Counted from the stretch's first letter, positions 8,792 to 19,060 are shown. The stretch is DNA of 64,000 bases from Crenothrix sp043729335 (GCF_043729335.1 NZ_JAYTLQ010000002.1:291165-355164), one strand, 5' to 3'. A program made the numbers and translations. The notes: generated by a model not told the origin, from the letters alone.

Positions 8792-10357
8792 ATGGCGATG
8801 ACAAAAAAACTACCGAACCGATGCCAAGATTTTGAAACTGCCTTAATAGACAGCGAACAGCGCTTTCGGCAAATGGCAGATATAGCCGGTGAGTGGCTAT
8901 GGGAGCAAGATCCTCAAGGCTATTACACCTACAGCAGTATCGCCGTTAAAAAAATTCTTGGCTTTACACCGGAAGAAGTCATCGGTAAGCACTACACGAC
9001 CTTTTTAACACCCCAAGACAAGGCCAACCAAAAAGACTATACCACTGAAAAAACTGCATTTTATAATCTTATCAACAACTATCGCCACCAAGATGGTCGC
9101 CCAGTATTAACGGAATCAACTGGCCTTCCTATTTTCGCCCCTACGGGCCAGCTTTTAAAATGGCGTGGTATTGACCGCGATATTACCAGTAAAAAACAAT
9201 TTGAAGACGCGTTATTAGACAGCGAAAAACGCTTGCGCTTAGTGATTGAAAGCGCCTTGAGTGCTATTGTCATGATGGATTCTTACGGCATTATCACTGA
9301 CTGGAATCGCCAAGCTGAAAATATGTTTGGCTGGTCTAATAAAGAAGCTATCGGTCAGCGGCTTGATTCTCTGATTATCCCATCCCGTTTTCATAGTGCT
9401 CATCGACAAGGCTTGCAACAGTTTTTGCAGACCGGCCACGGGGAAATCTTAAATCGACGCATTGAGCATATTGCCAAACGTCGTGATGGCTCAGAATTTC
9501 CGGTGGAATTAAGCATTGCCCCCTTAAAATTGGGCAATACCTATATTTTTAGCGGTTTCGTCAATGATATTACCGCAAGAAAAGCCGCAGAACAGCATAC
9601 CCGTGAGGTACAAATTAGCTTGGCAATTGCACAGAGCGAAATCAATATGGCCCGACATATTCAGTCCTCGTTGCTGCCCTCAGCGCCTATTATTACCAAA
9701 GATTTTCAAATCGCCGGTTATTGTTTACCGGCCAATCTGGTCGGTGGCGATTATTTTGATTATTTTTTCCGTACTGACACCCAGTTAGACATGGTGATTG
9801 CCGATGTGTCCGGCCATTCATTTGCGCCTGCGTTGTTTATGGTTGCGGCCCGTAGCGCTATCCGAACCTATGCGAATAGCACCCAATCACCTGCACACAT
9901 CATTGACACCCTGAATCGATTCATGTTTAAAGACCTGGATAATAGCGATTTTTTTATCACTTTGTTTTATTTGCAATATGATATCGTCCGTCATGAATTA
10001 CGCTTTGCTAATGCAGGACATCCGCCCCCGCTATTGTTGAGTGCCGGTCAATCTCAATGCCAGCGTTTAGATGCCGATGGTTTAATACTGGGCGTGCGTG
10101 AACAGGTAACATTTGAAGAAAAAACCGTGTTAATGGCCAAAAACGACGTGTTATTGATTTACACTGATGGCTTAACGGAAGCAGAAAATGCTGAAGGAGA
10201 GTTTTTTGGGCTGGAACGCGTCAGTGATATTTTTAGTCAGCATTGTGGGCAAACGCCACAAGCCATTATTGATGCCTTGTTAAGCGAATTAAAGCAATTT
10301 TGTCAACGCGACGCGCTTAAGGATGATATTACCCTCATGGTTTTCAAGCGTAACTGA
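8792..10357 (+). CDS. PAS-PAS-SpoIIE (RsbU-like) serine phosphatase
   Basis: A 521-residue regulator with two PAS sensor domains (about residues 22-135 and 143-262) and a C-terminal SpoIIE/PP2C phosphatase domain (about 300-520). The phosphatase shows the metal-binding patterns VGGDYFDYF, VIADVSGHS and IYTDGLTEAENAEGEFFG. Such proteins dephosphorylate STAS anti-anti-sigma proteins, and the STAS/HATPase pair encoded at 13673-14473 is the obvious partner. It ends 2 bp before the convergent glutamate dehydrogenase gene. The start is uncertain: no good ribosome site precedes 8792, and a nine-codon upstream frame (8775-8801) ends in ATGA overlap with the third codon, an in-frame ATG, hinting at coupled initiation there. 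Confidence 0.9.
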   Translation: MAMTKKLPNRCQDFETALIDSEQRFRQMADIAGEWLWEQDPQGYYTYSSIAVKKILGFTPEEVIGKHYTTFLTPQDKANQKDYTTEKTAFYNLINNYRHQDGRPVLTESTGLPIFAPTGQLLKWRGIDRDITSKKQFEDALLDSEKRLRLVIESALSAIVMMDSYGIITDWNRQAENMFGWSNKEAIGQRLDSLIIPSRFHSAHRQGLQQFLQTGHGEILNRRIEHIAKRRDGSEFPVELSIAPLKLGNTYIFSGFVNDITARKAAEQHTREVQISLAIAQSEINMARHIQSSLLPSAPIITKDFQIAGYCLPANLVGGDYFDYFFRTDTQLDMVIADVSGHSFAPALFMVAARSAIRTYANSTQSPAHIIDTLNRFMFKDLDNSDFFITLFYLQYDIVRHELRFANAGHPPPLLLSAGQSQCQRLDADGLILGVREQVTFEEKTVLMAKNDVLLIYTDGLTEAENAEGEFFGLERVSDIFSQHCGQTPQAIIDALLSELKQFCQRDALKDDITLMVFKRN

Positions 10358-10359
10358 CG

Positions 10360-13300
10360 TTACAGTAATTTAGCTAATGCTTTATTCAATACCAGGTAAT
10401 GAACTAAAGTAATGGGCGGATTATTATGCAGCTCTTGATGTATTCGCCAATATTCCTTGATTTTTTGTTTAGCTATGGCGGTTTCAAAGTAATCGGCACA
10501 GCTTGTTGTTGACGTTAACAAGATCGTCTTAACAAGAACACCCACAATACGGGTTATATCCTGATTTATCTCAGCGACAATTTTACGCTCCCAATCTCCC
10601 TGTATAGGAATCAGTGCGAGTTGCGCAGCAATGCTATCAACATCCAGATAATGGCTGGTTTCGTGAAACAACTCTAACACCGCTGTCATATCATGATTGG
10701 TCTGTGTCGCGACCATTACAATCAGGGGAAATACCGACATACACCCCAACAAGGCCGTTTTTTCTGCAATAGCGTCTGGAACACCGTCTTGCAGATAAGC
10801 TGTTTTATGTTGTTGATATTGGCCATTAAATTGTTTTACATAATCGCTATACTCAGCCAGATAGCGTTTGTATCCCATAATAGTTAACGCGCTGACCTGG
10901 CTTTTTTTATCTTGCCCCAGTGTCCACTCGCACAAATTAAACAATGTTTTTTCTAACTGGAGCAATAGCCCATATTGTTTAGCAGTGGCCAGTTGATTAT
11001 CCAGTGCATAAATAGCTTGCCTGAGGACAGCGCCATCCAGAACCCTATCAAAATTCAGGTAGCTATTGATGTAATCCAGCACGATTAAGCCTTCATGCTC
11101 TTCTAGAACATTTAAAAACCCACTGCCCGCCTGATTAATTATTTTATTACTCAGCACCGTCGCTTTAATTTCTTGAGCCAAAGGGTGCTGGGCTAAATAA
11201 GTTTTATAGCGCGTGTTAATTTGTTCGGGAAAGTACTGTTCTAAATAAATGTTGCCCACATCATCTGGTAATTGCGCAGACTCTATCTTTATGGTGTGCG
11301 TTAAATACATTTTACTCGCCGCCATCAGTACCGCTAACTCTGGACGCGTTAAAGCCTGTTGGGGACGGCTCAGAATGTCTTTGTCAGAGGCAAAAGACTC
11401 CACAACCTTATCGAGAAAGTCATTAGCTTCCAGCTTTTCTGCCACTTGCAAAAATAAGCCAGGGTTTTCGCTGTTACGCATTTCTTCCAATGATAAACAC
11501 AAACTTTGCGCGATATTATTGGCTAACACCTGCCGACAGACTTCATCGGTCAGCTCATCAAACAAACTTTGTGGGTCGCTGATCAGGTTTTTATTGTGCA
11601 AACCGGTCAGCAGAATCTTTAAATTGACCTCATGATCGGAAGTATCGACACCCGCAGAATTATCGACAGCATCGGTATTAATGCGGCCACCGTTTAAATG
11701 ATATTCAATCCGCGCTTTTTGGGTAAAACCCAGGTTAGCACCTTCACCGACAACACGTGCTTTAAGATCAAGGGCATTGATGCGCACGTTGTCATTACTG
11801 TGGTCACCCACGTCTTCGTGTTTTTCACTGCTGGCTTTAACGTAAGTACCAATACCGCCTAACCACAATAATTCTACGGGAGCTGTTAATAAATAGCGGA
11901 TTAATGATTCACCATCCAAAACACTGTAGCGTATACCCAACCATTTTTTGAGTTCGGGCGAAATAGGAATGTCTTTTGCTGAGCGGGCATAAACCCCGCC
12001 GCCTGACGAAATCAAGGCAGTGTTGTATTCCATCCAGGTAGAGTTTGGTAATTCAAACAAGCGTTTGCGTTCTTGAAATGCCGTATTATTGTCCACAGGA
12101 TTGGGATCAATAAATATATGCTGACCACTAAAAGCCGCCAATAAGCGAATATGCGGTGACAGCAACATACCATTGCCAAAGACATCGCCATCCATACTGC
12201 CAATACCGATGACGGTAAAGGCTTCGGCCTGAATATCTTTATCCAGCTCTCGAAAGTGACGCTTCACACATTCCCATGCCCCACGTGCGGTAATGCCTAA
12301 CGCTTTATGATCGTAACCTTGCGAACCACCGCTGGCAAACGCATCCCCTAACCAAAACTGATATTGCGCAGCAACGGCATTAGCGGTGTCTGAAAACTGT
12401 GCAGTGCCTTTATCGGCGGCGACCACTAAATAAGGGTCAGGATCGTCATAGCAGACAAGTTGTGGTATCTGAACTATCTGGTTATTTTGGTAGTTATCGG
12501 TTAAATCCAGCAAGCCGCGTATCAAGGTGATGTAAGCTTTTTTGCCGGCGACCTTAAAATCCACTTTGGAGCCGTTATGTTTAACAACAAAACCGCCTTT
12601 GGCGCCGGTTGGGATAATCAGCGCATTTTTACTGACCTGGGTTTGCATCAGCCCCAGTATTTCAACCCTAAAATCATCATGACGATCAGACCAACGAATA
12701 CCGCCACGAGAAATTTTACCGGCACGCAAATGAATGCCTTCCATATGTATGGCGTGGACATAAATTTCGTTTTGTGGTTTAGGCGAAGGCATATCTATAA
12801 TGCCCAAACTATTTATTTTAAATGACAAAAAATAATCAGGCCAGTCGCGCTGCAAATGAAAGTTACTGCGCATGGTCGCATCAATTAAATTAAAAAAGGT
12901 GCGTAAAACTCGATCGTCATTAAGATCAGTAACCGCCTTCATACTTTCCAGCAACTGTAGGCGCAGAGGAAACAAGGTTTGCTCTTCTCTTATCCCCGTA
13001 TCGCTCCATTCAGGATTAGGTCGAAACCGTGCTTCGAAATAGACAAATAAACACAAAGCAATTTCAGGATTATGGATGAGCGCATGATTAATACTGGCTC
13101 GTGTGGTTAAATGATAAATCTGTAAATAATAATTCCGGTACGCGCGTAAAACATCAATGGCCCGCCAGGAAAGTCCCGATAATATGAGTAACTTATTGAG
13201 TGCATCATTTTCAATATAGCTATTCATCACCCCCGAAATAGCGTCTATCAGGCGATGCTTTAAACGGCAAAAAGCTAGCTTTTGACCATTGGCCGCCTTA

Positions 13301-13695
13301 ACCGTAAAACTTTTAATAAACTGAGTCACGCCGTCAGTGGTAATGCGAAACTGCACCTGATCCATAACCCGCAATGACATATTTTCCAGTGCCAGAATAT
13401 ATTCATCCAGATAATGTTCATACTGACTGTAAAAATGCAGACGGTAGTGTTCAGCATCTTGACCAGGATTGAGCAGGCTCACTTGATGGATATCGTTATT
13501 ATTGAGCTTTTCAAGATGTAACACATCTTTAAGTGCGTAACGAGGTGAAACTAAATGTTTGTATTCAGAGCTTAAAACGGGAAGATATTTTTGGTATAGC
13601 TGTTTAGCCGCTGTGTCGCCTAGCGCTCTGAGCGTCAGATGCTGGAAAGCAGCATCCCAGGGAAGCAGTGAATCAGCTACCGTTTCGCTGTTCAC
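10360..13695 (-). CDS. NAD-specific glutamate dehydrogenase, large type
   Basis: A 1111-residue enzyme of the large bacterial NAD-glutamate dehydrogenase family, which converts glutamate to 2-oxoglutarate and ammonium. The catalytic core shows GGIRWSDRHDDFRVEILGLM, then PTGAKGGFV with the substrate lysine, the nucleotide-binding TVIGIGSMDGDVFGNGML, and EGANLGFTQKARIEY. The best known members are about 1600 residues; this one lacks most of the long N-terminal region and starts just ahead of the segment containing LENMSLRVMD. The start overlaps the upstream ATPase gene by 23 bp, so translation is probably coupled. The reading frame is clean throughout, so the shorter form looks natural. Confidence 0.93.
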   Translation of the reverse strand: MNSETVADSLLPWDAAFQHLTLRALGDTAAKQLYQKYLPVLSSEYKHLVSPRYALKDVLHLEKLNNNDIHQVSLLNPGQDAEHYRLHFYSQYEHYLDEYILALENMSLRVMDQVQFRITTDGVTQFIKSFTVKAANGQKLAFCRLKHRLIDAISGVMNSYIENDALNKLLILSGLSWRAIDVLRAYRNYYLQIYHLTTRASINHALIHNPEIALCLFVYFEARFRPNPEWSDTGIREEQTLFPLRLQLLESMKAVTDLNDDRVLRTFFNLIDATMRSNFHLQRDWPDYFLSFKINSLGIIDMPSPKPQNEIYVHAIHMEGIHLRAGKISRGGIRWSDRHDDFRVEILGLMQTQVSKNALIIPTGAKGGFVVKHNGSKVDFKVAGKKAYITLIRGLLDLTDNYQNNQIVQIPQLVCYDDPDPYLVVAADKGTAQFSDTANAVAAQYQFWLGDAFASGGSQGYDHKALGITARGAWECVKRHFRELDKDIQAEAFTVIGIGSMDGDVFGNGMLLSPHIRLLAAFSGQHIFIDPNPVDNNTAFQERKRLFELPNSTWMEYNTALISSGGGVYARSAKDIPISPELKKWLGIRYSVLDGESLIRYLLTAPVELLWLGGIGTYVKASSEKHEDVGDHSNDNVRINALDLKARVVGEGANLGFTQKARIEYHLNGGRINTDAVDNSAGVDTSDHEVNLKILLTGLHNKNLISDPQSLFDELTDEVCRQVLANNIAQSLCLSLEEMRNSENPGLFLQVAEKLEANDFLDKVVESFASDKDILSRPQQALTRPELAVLMAASKMYLTHTIKIESAQLPDDVGNIYLEQYFPEQINTRYKTYLAQHPLAQEIKATVLSNKIINQAGSGFLNVLEEHEGLIVLDYINSYLNFDRVLDGAVLRQAIYALDNQLATAKQYGLLLQLEKTLFNLCEWTLGQDKKSQVSALTIMGYKRYLAEYSDYVKQFNGQYQQHKTAYLQDGVPDAIAEKTALLGCMSVFPLIVMVATQTNHDMTAVLELFHETSHYLDVDSIAAQLALIPIQGDWERKIVAEINQDITRIVGVLVKTILLTSTTSCADYFETAIAKQKIKEYWRIHQELHNNPPITLVHYLVLNKALAKLL

Positions 13696-14125
13696 AAGAC
13701 GGCCTCAGATATTTAACTATTTCCAGGACATTACCGTCATCGGTTTGGGTATAAGTGACCTTATCCATCAGTGAGCGAATAAAGAACAAACCCATGCCGT
13801 TTTCTTTCGGGTTATCTAAATCCGGTGACAAGACTGTTTTAAGATCAAAGCCCGGGCCGTGGTCATAAACTTTAATATTTAAGGCGTCATTTTGGATATG
13901 AATAGCGATTTTAACAGTATCCTGGGGATTGCTATGGTGGCCATGTTTAATGGCATTGGTGGTGGCTTCGGTCAGCACCAGATTTAAATGATAGGCCAAG
14001 GTATCTTTATCGGCGGCAAAAGTATCGATTTTTTGCACAATTTGCTCACCCAAATGACCAATCAGCTCCAAATATTTGGTCTGTGTTGGGATAATGACGT
14101 CTACCTGAATAATTTCAGCGCCCAT
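13673..14125 (-). CDS. Anti-sigma-type serine kinase (RsbW/HATPase_c_2 family)
   Basis: A 150-residue GHKL ATPase. The N box EATTNAIKHGHHS, the G1 box DHGPGF and the G2 box NGMGLFFIRSLMD are all present. RsbW and SpoIIAB relatives phosphorylate a STAS partner and sequester a sigma factor or other client. The gene lies 9 bp after the STAS gene and overlaps the start of glutamate dehydrogenase by 23 bp. No sigma factor gene is nearby, so the client is unknown; control of an output other than a sigma factor is possible. Confidence 0.9.
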   Translation of the reverse strand: MGAEIIQVDVIIPTQTKYLELIGHLGEQIVQKIDTFAADKDTLAYHLNLVLTEATTNAIKHGHHSNPQDTVKIAIHIQNDALNIKVYDHGPGFDLKTVLSPDLDNPKENGMGLFFIRSLMDKVTYTQTDDGNVLEIVKYLRPSCEQRNGS

Positions 14126-14134
14126 GCTCGACCT

Positions 14135-14473
14135 CTAGGTATCATTGTTCAATGCTTCATCCACAGTCGCATAAATTTCAAAAACGCGATTTAAGCGGGT
14201 CAATTCAAACATGGATAAGACCTGCTTTTGCACATTCACTAACGCCAATTTACCCGATTTGGTAATGGCATTTTTATGTCCCGATAGCAACGCACCCAAG
14301 CCAGAACTGTCTATAAAGCGCACATCTTCAAGCTGAACAATAATGTGTATCTGACCTTGCTCTATCTGATGCAAAAGATAAGTTTTTAGTTCACCGGAGT
14401 TATGGGCGTCAATGCGATCTTCATGCACAAATAATACACAATAGCCATTTACTTTTTTTTGATCCAGATTCAT
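14135..14473 (-). CDS. STAS-domain anti-sigma factor antagonist
   Basis: A 112-residue STAS protein of the RsbV/SpoIIAA family. The conserved phosphorylation site is in RFIDSSGLGALL. When dephosphorylated, such proteins bind the RsbW-type kinase and free its client. It is the first gene of the minus-strand unit STAS, ATPase, glutamate dehydrogenase. The SpoIIE phosphatase encoded convergently at 8792-10357 is the likely enzyme that reactivates it. Confidence 0.92.
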   Translation of the reverse strand: MNLDQKKVNGYCVLFVHEDRIDAHNSGELKTYLLHQIEQGQIHIIVQLEDVRFIDSSGLGALLSGHKNAITKSGKLALVNVQKQVLSMFELTRLNRVFEIYATVDEALNNDT

Positions 14474-14591
14474 GTGTTTTCAGGTTTTATTAAGGCGTTC
14501 GCACACGGTATATTAATTTACAATAACGCTGGCGTTATTTGTTAGTCAGCATAACAGCGCAGCGTTTAGCGTCAAGCATTATCGTTAGCTT

Positions 14592-15089
14592 TTACCAGCA
14601 TAGATCTTTTGTAATGCCATCTGTTGCCTTGTCAATATTTCGTTCGCCGGTGTGTTTCAATGTTAAATCACCACAGTCATCATTGGCCTGGGCGCTGGAA
14701 TTAATACGTGTTGCCTGCAAAGTATAACTATTAGGCGTTACTGCGCTAATAGTTAAATCGTAGTATTTTGTTCCCCCATCTACTGGGCTTGCCTTTGCAA
14801 AAATTAAAGGCGCTCCTGTGTCATTTATTCCTGTTTCAACTGTTCCTATGGTGCAAGTATTCTCTCCACCAGGAACACTTGCATCAGCTGCATCACAGTA
14901 ACTGCCCATTTCGGTATAGTGTTTCTCCATAGCATTAGCCAACGACACCAATGCACCCTTGGCATCAGCGCGCCTAGATTTCATGACGCTTTTTTGGTAA
15001 TTAGGCACGGCAATACTGGCCAATACACCCACAATAGCGACGGCAATCATTAGCTCTATCAGTGTAAAACCTTGTTGCTTTTGTTTCAT
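14592..15089 (-). CDS. pilE: Type IV pilin (PilE-like)
   Basis: A 165-residue type IV pilin-like protein. The prepilin leader MKQKQQG is followed by FTLIELMIAVAIVGVLASIAVPNYQ, the methylated and membrane-spanning N-terminal helix with Glu5. The C-terminal domain contains cysteine pairs (near YCDAA/NTCTIG and DDCGD/KDLCW) that fit a disulfide-bonded D-region. It is the last gene of the operon fimT-pilVWXY1-pilE, 62 bp after pilY1. In this position PilE is usually a minor pilin needed for pilus assembly. Confidence 0.92.
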   Translation of the reverse strand: MKQKQQGFTLIELMIAVAIVGVLASIAVPNYQKSVMKSRRADAKGALVSLANAMEKHYTEMGSYCDAADASVPGGENTCTIGTVETGINDTGAPLIFAKASPVDGGTKYYDLTISAVTPNSYTLQATRINSSAQANDDCGDLTLKHTGERNIDKATDGITKDLCW

Positions 15090-15151
15090 ATTTTACTTTT
15101 CCTAAATGCACTATAGGTCATTGCACATCCAAATACATAGCCAGTAGCAGA

Positions 15152-18100
15152 CTATTTCAGCTGCCGCCATGACCTGCGAATACCGGCTCCTGCTGCTGTG
15201 CCGCCTCCGCCAAGATCTAAAACAGTACCCATATTTCCCGTCGAGCCACTGACATATTTAAAATCAACCTGTGCAGCCTGCGCCTCAATAATTGCCGGGG
15301 TTTTAATAATCCCTACGCCGACATCAATACCCGCCGCAAAATGTTCAACGCCAGCAACGGTTATTTTATCACTGCCATCAACTTTGCCATCGCCGTTAAC
15401 ATCAAAAGCCGCCGCACTAAATTCCCCACCCGTTAGTGCATCAACTTCCATCAATCGTGATTTTCCGCCGGAACTGCAAGCATCGGCATTAGGAATCACT
15501 GTTGAAAACACTACTAACCCCCTGCGCACAAGTGGAAAACTAACCGCCCTCTCGCCTTCGGCAATATTACCGGGCTTAAGTAAATTTAACGACCAGCCCA
15601 TTTTTAATGTGCTGGTTGCCGTACAACCCGAACTGGTAGCCGCATAACATACCGGTTTTTTAGACACCACACGCACCGGTTTGTTACTAGCAACTCCCTT
15701 AACAGTCGTAGCAGATCCTTCATAATCGATAGTTTGCGCTTGTAACATATTTCGATCGGTTATGGCTGAGCCCTTATCCCATAAACCATAGAAAGTCTGT
15801 ACTTGTGGACTGCCACTGACAACATTATCGCCAATTTCAACGTACTTACCCGTGCCAAAGTACAGCATAATCCCCATGCCGTTTTGGCTGGCTCCCACTT
15901 TTCCCACGTTGAGCTTGCTGGTAATGGGTTGACGATTGGCCGCATTACAAACAGTACCCGATGTGGTGCAAGCAATAAAAAAGGGTTTGTTATCTACAAT
16001 CGTCCAGCTACTTATGTTCCCGGAAACATCAAACTTCCATAAGTTACCGTATAAATCTCCGGCATAAACAGTATCCACGCTATGATCGTTGTTGGTATCA
16101 AGCGCAATAGGCGAAGACAGCCCATTTTTATTTGTCGCAGTTCCAGCACCCGTGTCTAGTTTTTTCAATATCGCGCCAGTTAGTGCGTCAAGAACAAACA
16201 ATACCGCATGGCCGTTATCACTGTTATAGCCATTGCCGACAACCACAACCCAGTGGCCATCTTGCATTCTGACTACAGAAGGTTGCGCCAGGGTATAACC
16301 CAAATCAGCATCGTCCGTATTAGTAAACTCCCACCATACATTGCTGCTGCCAAACGTATCCGGATTGGTAACATCCAGCGCAAATACCGCACGTCCACCT
16401 GCACCCGTACTACCCACCAACAGTGTATGCCATTGTGTGCCATCATAAACATCACCCACGCTGGTGGCGCCATCAACGTAATACTGATGCGTATAAAGAG
16501 GTGACACTAGCTTGCTCAATTCAGGAAATAAGGCATTGGGTATATAAGCCAGCATTTCGTTGCCGCCGGCTTTATTAGCATCAAAACCATGTAACATCCC
16601 GTCATTAGCGCCTACATATATCATAGGTCTACGATTACTATACGTACTGCTTACCCTAAAATCCTTGTAGCGACTTCCCTCTACACCCGATAAATCCGCG
16701 TAGCCATAATCTTCATTTTTTACATAAACCGGATCAGAATTAACAATATCACCTAAGATGCCAGTTCTGTTCCTAAATGCGCCGCCAGGCTTTTTTTGCT
16801 CACCGGTATCATCGCCCCGCAACCAGTCAACCCGTAAACTGCCTTTATTGCTTTCATTGAGATAGTTTTTTTGATCTGTCGTCAAGCTATCCCACTTAAA
16901 CACGACCCCGCGTGCCCCGCCCACTGCTAAAGGGTTAAAAGTGTAGAGCTTACGATTACCAGGAGACGGAAACTTTGTCGAAGCTTCCCAGGCAGGTGTT
17001 ATACCGCCGGTATTGATATCGACATTAAAAGCCTGCAATTCACCGCGCCAGTCTTCGGTGTTAAATTTGGCTTGGTAGACCTGCGTACCCGTATCCAGGC
17101 GCGTGGTATTAACCGCTACCGCGGAGGCTGACGAACTCTGCGCATTAATTTTAATGAATGCCTGGTTTAAGGCATCTATCAATTTTTTAGGATTAGTGGC
17201 AAGTACATAGTTATCAGGTTCATTATTGCCATCTGCATCCCATTCAGACGGAGCAGTCACTTTCCCTGTGGCATCAACTACCTTATTATCGGGTATGTCG
17301 TTATGGTTAAAATCGTTAAAGCCACCATATTTTCCGGCCAGCCACAGCATATTCATCTTGCCGACCAATGGCGCTGCATTGTATTCCTGGGTATCTACCA
17401 TAAAGGTATTCACCGTCTGTTCCCCGTCAAAACCAGTGCCCGTCCTAAGATCTTGCGTGTTGGCATAATAAGCCAGACCCGCAATATAATAAGCATTATC
17501 CTTACCGGTATAGGGGCAAGTGCCGAACACTTCGCCAAGACCTGGAATATTTTTGTTGCTGGCAAGCATATCGCAGTTAGCTGATGTACAGCCAATACAC
17601 TGGCTGGTATTGGTTAAGCCTTCAAGATCCCCCACTTTATTGGTCAAGGATTTTACGTTTATCGCGCTATCTGCATTACTGGGCTGGCCATAATCTTGAG
17701 AAATATTGCGCGCATTAAAAGTGGCTGCGGTAAAAAAACTGCCCGGGAGCTTTTTATCCATCCAGGGATTAGCATCGTTAATGCCGACAATAAAGTTTTT
17801 CTGGCAGCTGGCTAACATAGGATCTTGCCAACGATCTGCCTTCAGGATAGGAAAACCGCCGTTTTCGCCCTTTAAATATTCAGGCGTAGGGCCAAGATTT
17901 TTAAAATAACGAATAGATTCATAAAACAATTCACTTGCCGGATCGTTAGCTTTATAAGAAACATCACTGAATTTATTAATGTAAGGAATTACCCCCGATT
18001 TGGTGACGCCACTTGAAGTGGCATCACCTGGGTTAGAATTTAACTCAAGCGTGCCATCGGCCTTAATTTCCTTATTGGGGTTATCGACAACTCCGCCAGA

Positions 18101-18994
18101 GCCATTGGGTTTTAAAGCACCCACATACTTAATGTTTGAGCGCAGTACGCCACCATCGATGCCATTACCATCGGTATTGGTATAACTGGTAATGCCGAAA
18201 CGGATATGATCGGCATTTTTTTGCACCAAACCTTCAGGTTTGTAATACGCGCCAGCACCGTAAGCGACACAATTGCTTTCCAGGCTTTTGTTTTTATCAC
18301 AGACCTTGATGTCAACATTCATGACGCCCTTTTCGTTTCCGCTCCGGGCAGCACTAAATTTGACACCAAAATCAGTGTTATAAATAAAAATTTTGCTATC
18401 GCTCCAGGGCGTAACGGTAGAGGGCGCAACATTTTTGGCGGCGGTAATTAATTTATAGGGAAACCAATCATCGTTATTTTGCTTGCGCATTCGCCTAACA
18501 ACCGTGGTGTTATCCGCGCTATCGACAATCCGGTTACCTCCAGTCATCGTCCAGGTGAACATATCCATTGCCGTCATGGTTGCCCAGTTCATAAAGTTGC
18601 CGCTATATTGAGCGGTGCATTCATGCACGTTATTTATAGTGTTGCCGTCTGGCTCAAACCGCTTACCAGTGCTATTGTAGAGATAACATTTGTCAGGATC
18701 AAAATAGCCAAGATAAGTATTTTCTTTTGAATAACATATACCTACCGCACCATCCTCATTTATTCTGCCAGCACAGCCATTACCGTCCGGCTGATCGTTG
18801 TATGCTGCACCGCCCATCGGCGATTCTATTGACATGTTAAATAAAACATTGGGATCAATCGATACCGTCAAAAAAAGCGGTGATTGAGACAGGCCTGCAT
18901 AACTGCTATTAACTGAAAATATGCTCATCAGACTTAAGAAGCTAAACAACAAAACTTTTGAGATCGGCAAGCAATTAGACTTAACAGTGTTCAT
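15152..18994 (-). CDS. pilY1: Type IV pilus assembly and adhesin protein PilY1
   Basis: A 1280-residue secreted protein with a signal peptide ending near SSYAG. The C-terminal half is the PilY1 beta-propeller. Visible calcium-loop-like segments are DTNNDHSVDTVYAGDLYGN and DVNGDGKVDGSD, and the protein ends RRSWRQLK as PilY1 proteins do. PilY1 primes pilus assembly with the minor pilins, regulates retraction and acts as an adhesin. The N-terminal region does not show an obvious VWA MIDAS motif. It sits between pilX and pilE, the standard order. Confidence 0.93.
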   Translation of the reverse strand: MNTVKSNCLPISKVLLFSFLSLMSIFSVNSSYAGLSQSPLFLTVSIDPNVLFNMSIESPMGGAAYNDQPDGNGCAGRINEDGAVGICYSKENTYLGYFDPDKCYLYNSTGKRFEPDGNTINNVHECTAQYSGNFMNWATMTAMDMFTWTMTGGNRIVDSADNTTVVRRMRKQNNDDWFPYKLITAAKNVAPSTVTPWSDSKIFIYNTDFGVKFSAARSGNEKGVMNVDIKVCDKNKSLESNCVAYGAGAYYKPEGLVQKNADHIRFGITSYTNTDGNGIDGGVLRSNIKYVGALKPNGSGGVVDNPNKEIKADGTLELNSNPGDATSSGVTKSGVIPYINKFSDVSYKANDPASELFYESIRYFKNLGPTPEYLKGENGGFPILKADRWQDPMLASCQKNFIVGINDANPWMDKKLPGSFFTAATFNARNISQDYGQPSNADSAINVKSLTNKVGDLEGLTNTSQCIGCTSANCDMLASNKNIPGLGEVFGTCPYTGKDNAYYIAGLAYYANTQDLRTGTGFDGEQTVNTFMVDTQEYNAAPLVGKMNMLWLAGKYGGFNDFNHNDIPDNKVVDATGKVTAPSEWDADGNNEPDNYVLATNPKKLIDALNQAFIKINAQSSSASAVAVNTTRLDTGTQVYQAKFNTEDWRGELQAFNVDINTGGITPAWEASTKFPSPGNRKLYTFNPLAVGGARGVVFKWDSLTTDQKNYLNESNKGSLRVDWLRGDDTGEQKKPGGAFRNRTGILGDIVNSDPVYVKNEDYGYADLSGVEGSRYKDFRVSSTYSNRRPMIYVGANDGMLHGFDANKAGGNEMLAYIPNALFPELSKLVSPLYTHQYYVDGATSVGDVYDGTQWHTLLVGSTGAGGRAVFALDVTNPDTFGSSNVWWEFTNTDDADLGYTLAQPSVVRMQDGHWVVVVGNGYNSDNGHAVLFVLDALTGAILKKLDTGAGTATNKNGLSSPIALDTNNDHSVDTVYAGDLYGNLWKFDVSGNISSWTIVDNKPFFIACTTSGTVCNAANRQPITSKLNVGKVGASQNGMGIMLYFGTGKYVEIGDNVVSGSPQVQTFYGLWDKGSAITDRNMLQAQTIDYEGSATTVKGVASNKPVRVVSKKPVCYAATSSGCTATSTLKMGWSLNLLKPGNIAEGERAVSFPLVRRGLVVFSTVIPNADACSSGGKSRLMEVDALTGGEFSAAAFDVNGDGKVDGSDKITVAGVEHFAAGIDVGVGIIKTPAIIEAQAAQVDFKYVSGSTGNMGTVLDLGGGGTAAGAGIRRSWRQLK

Positions 18995-19060
18995 TACAAA
19001 TCTCCAAGGGGAATATTATTCGGGATGTTGTCGTGCCAATAAGATTTTTTTCGCAGATTT

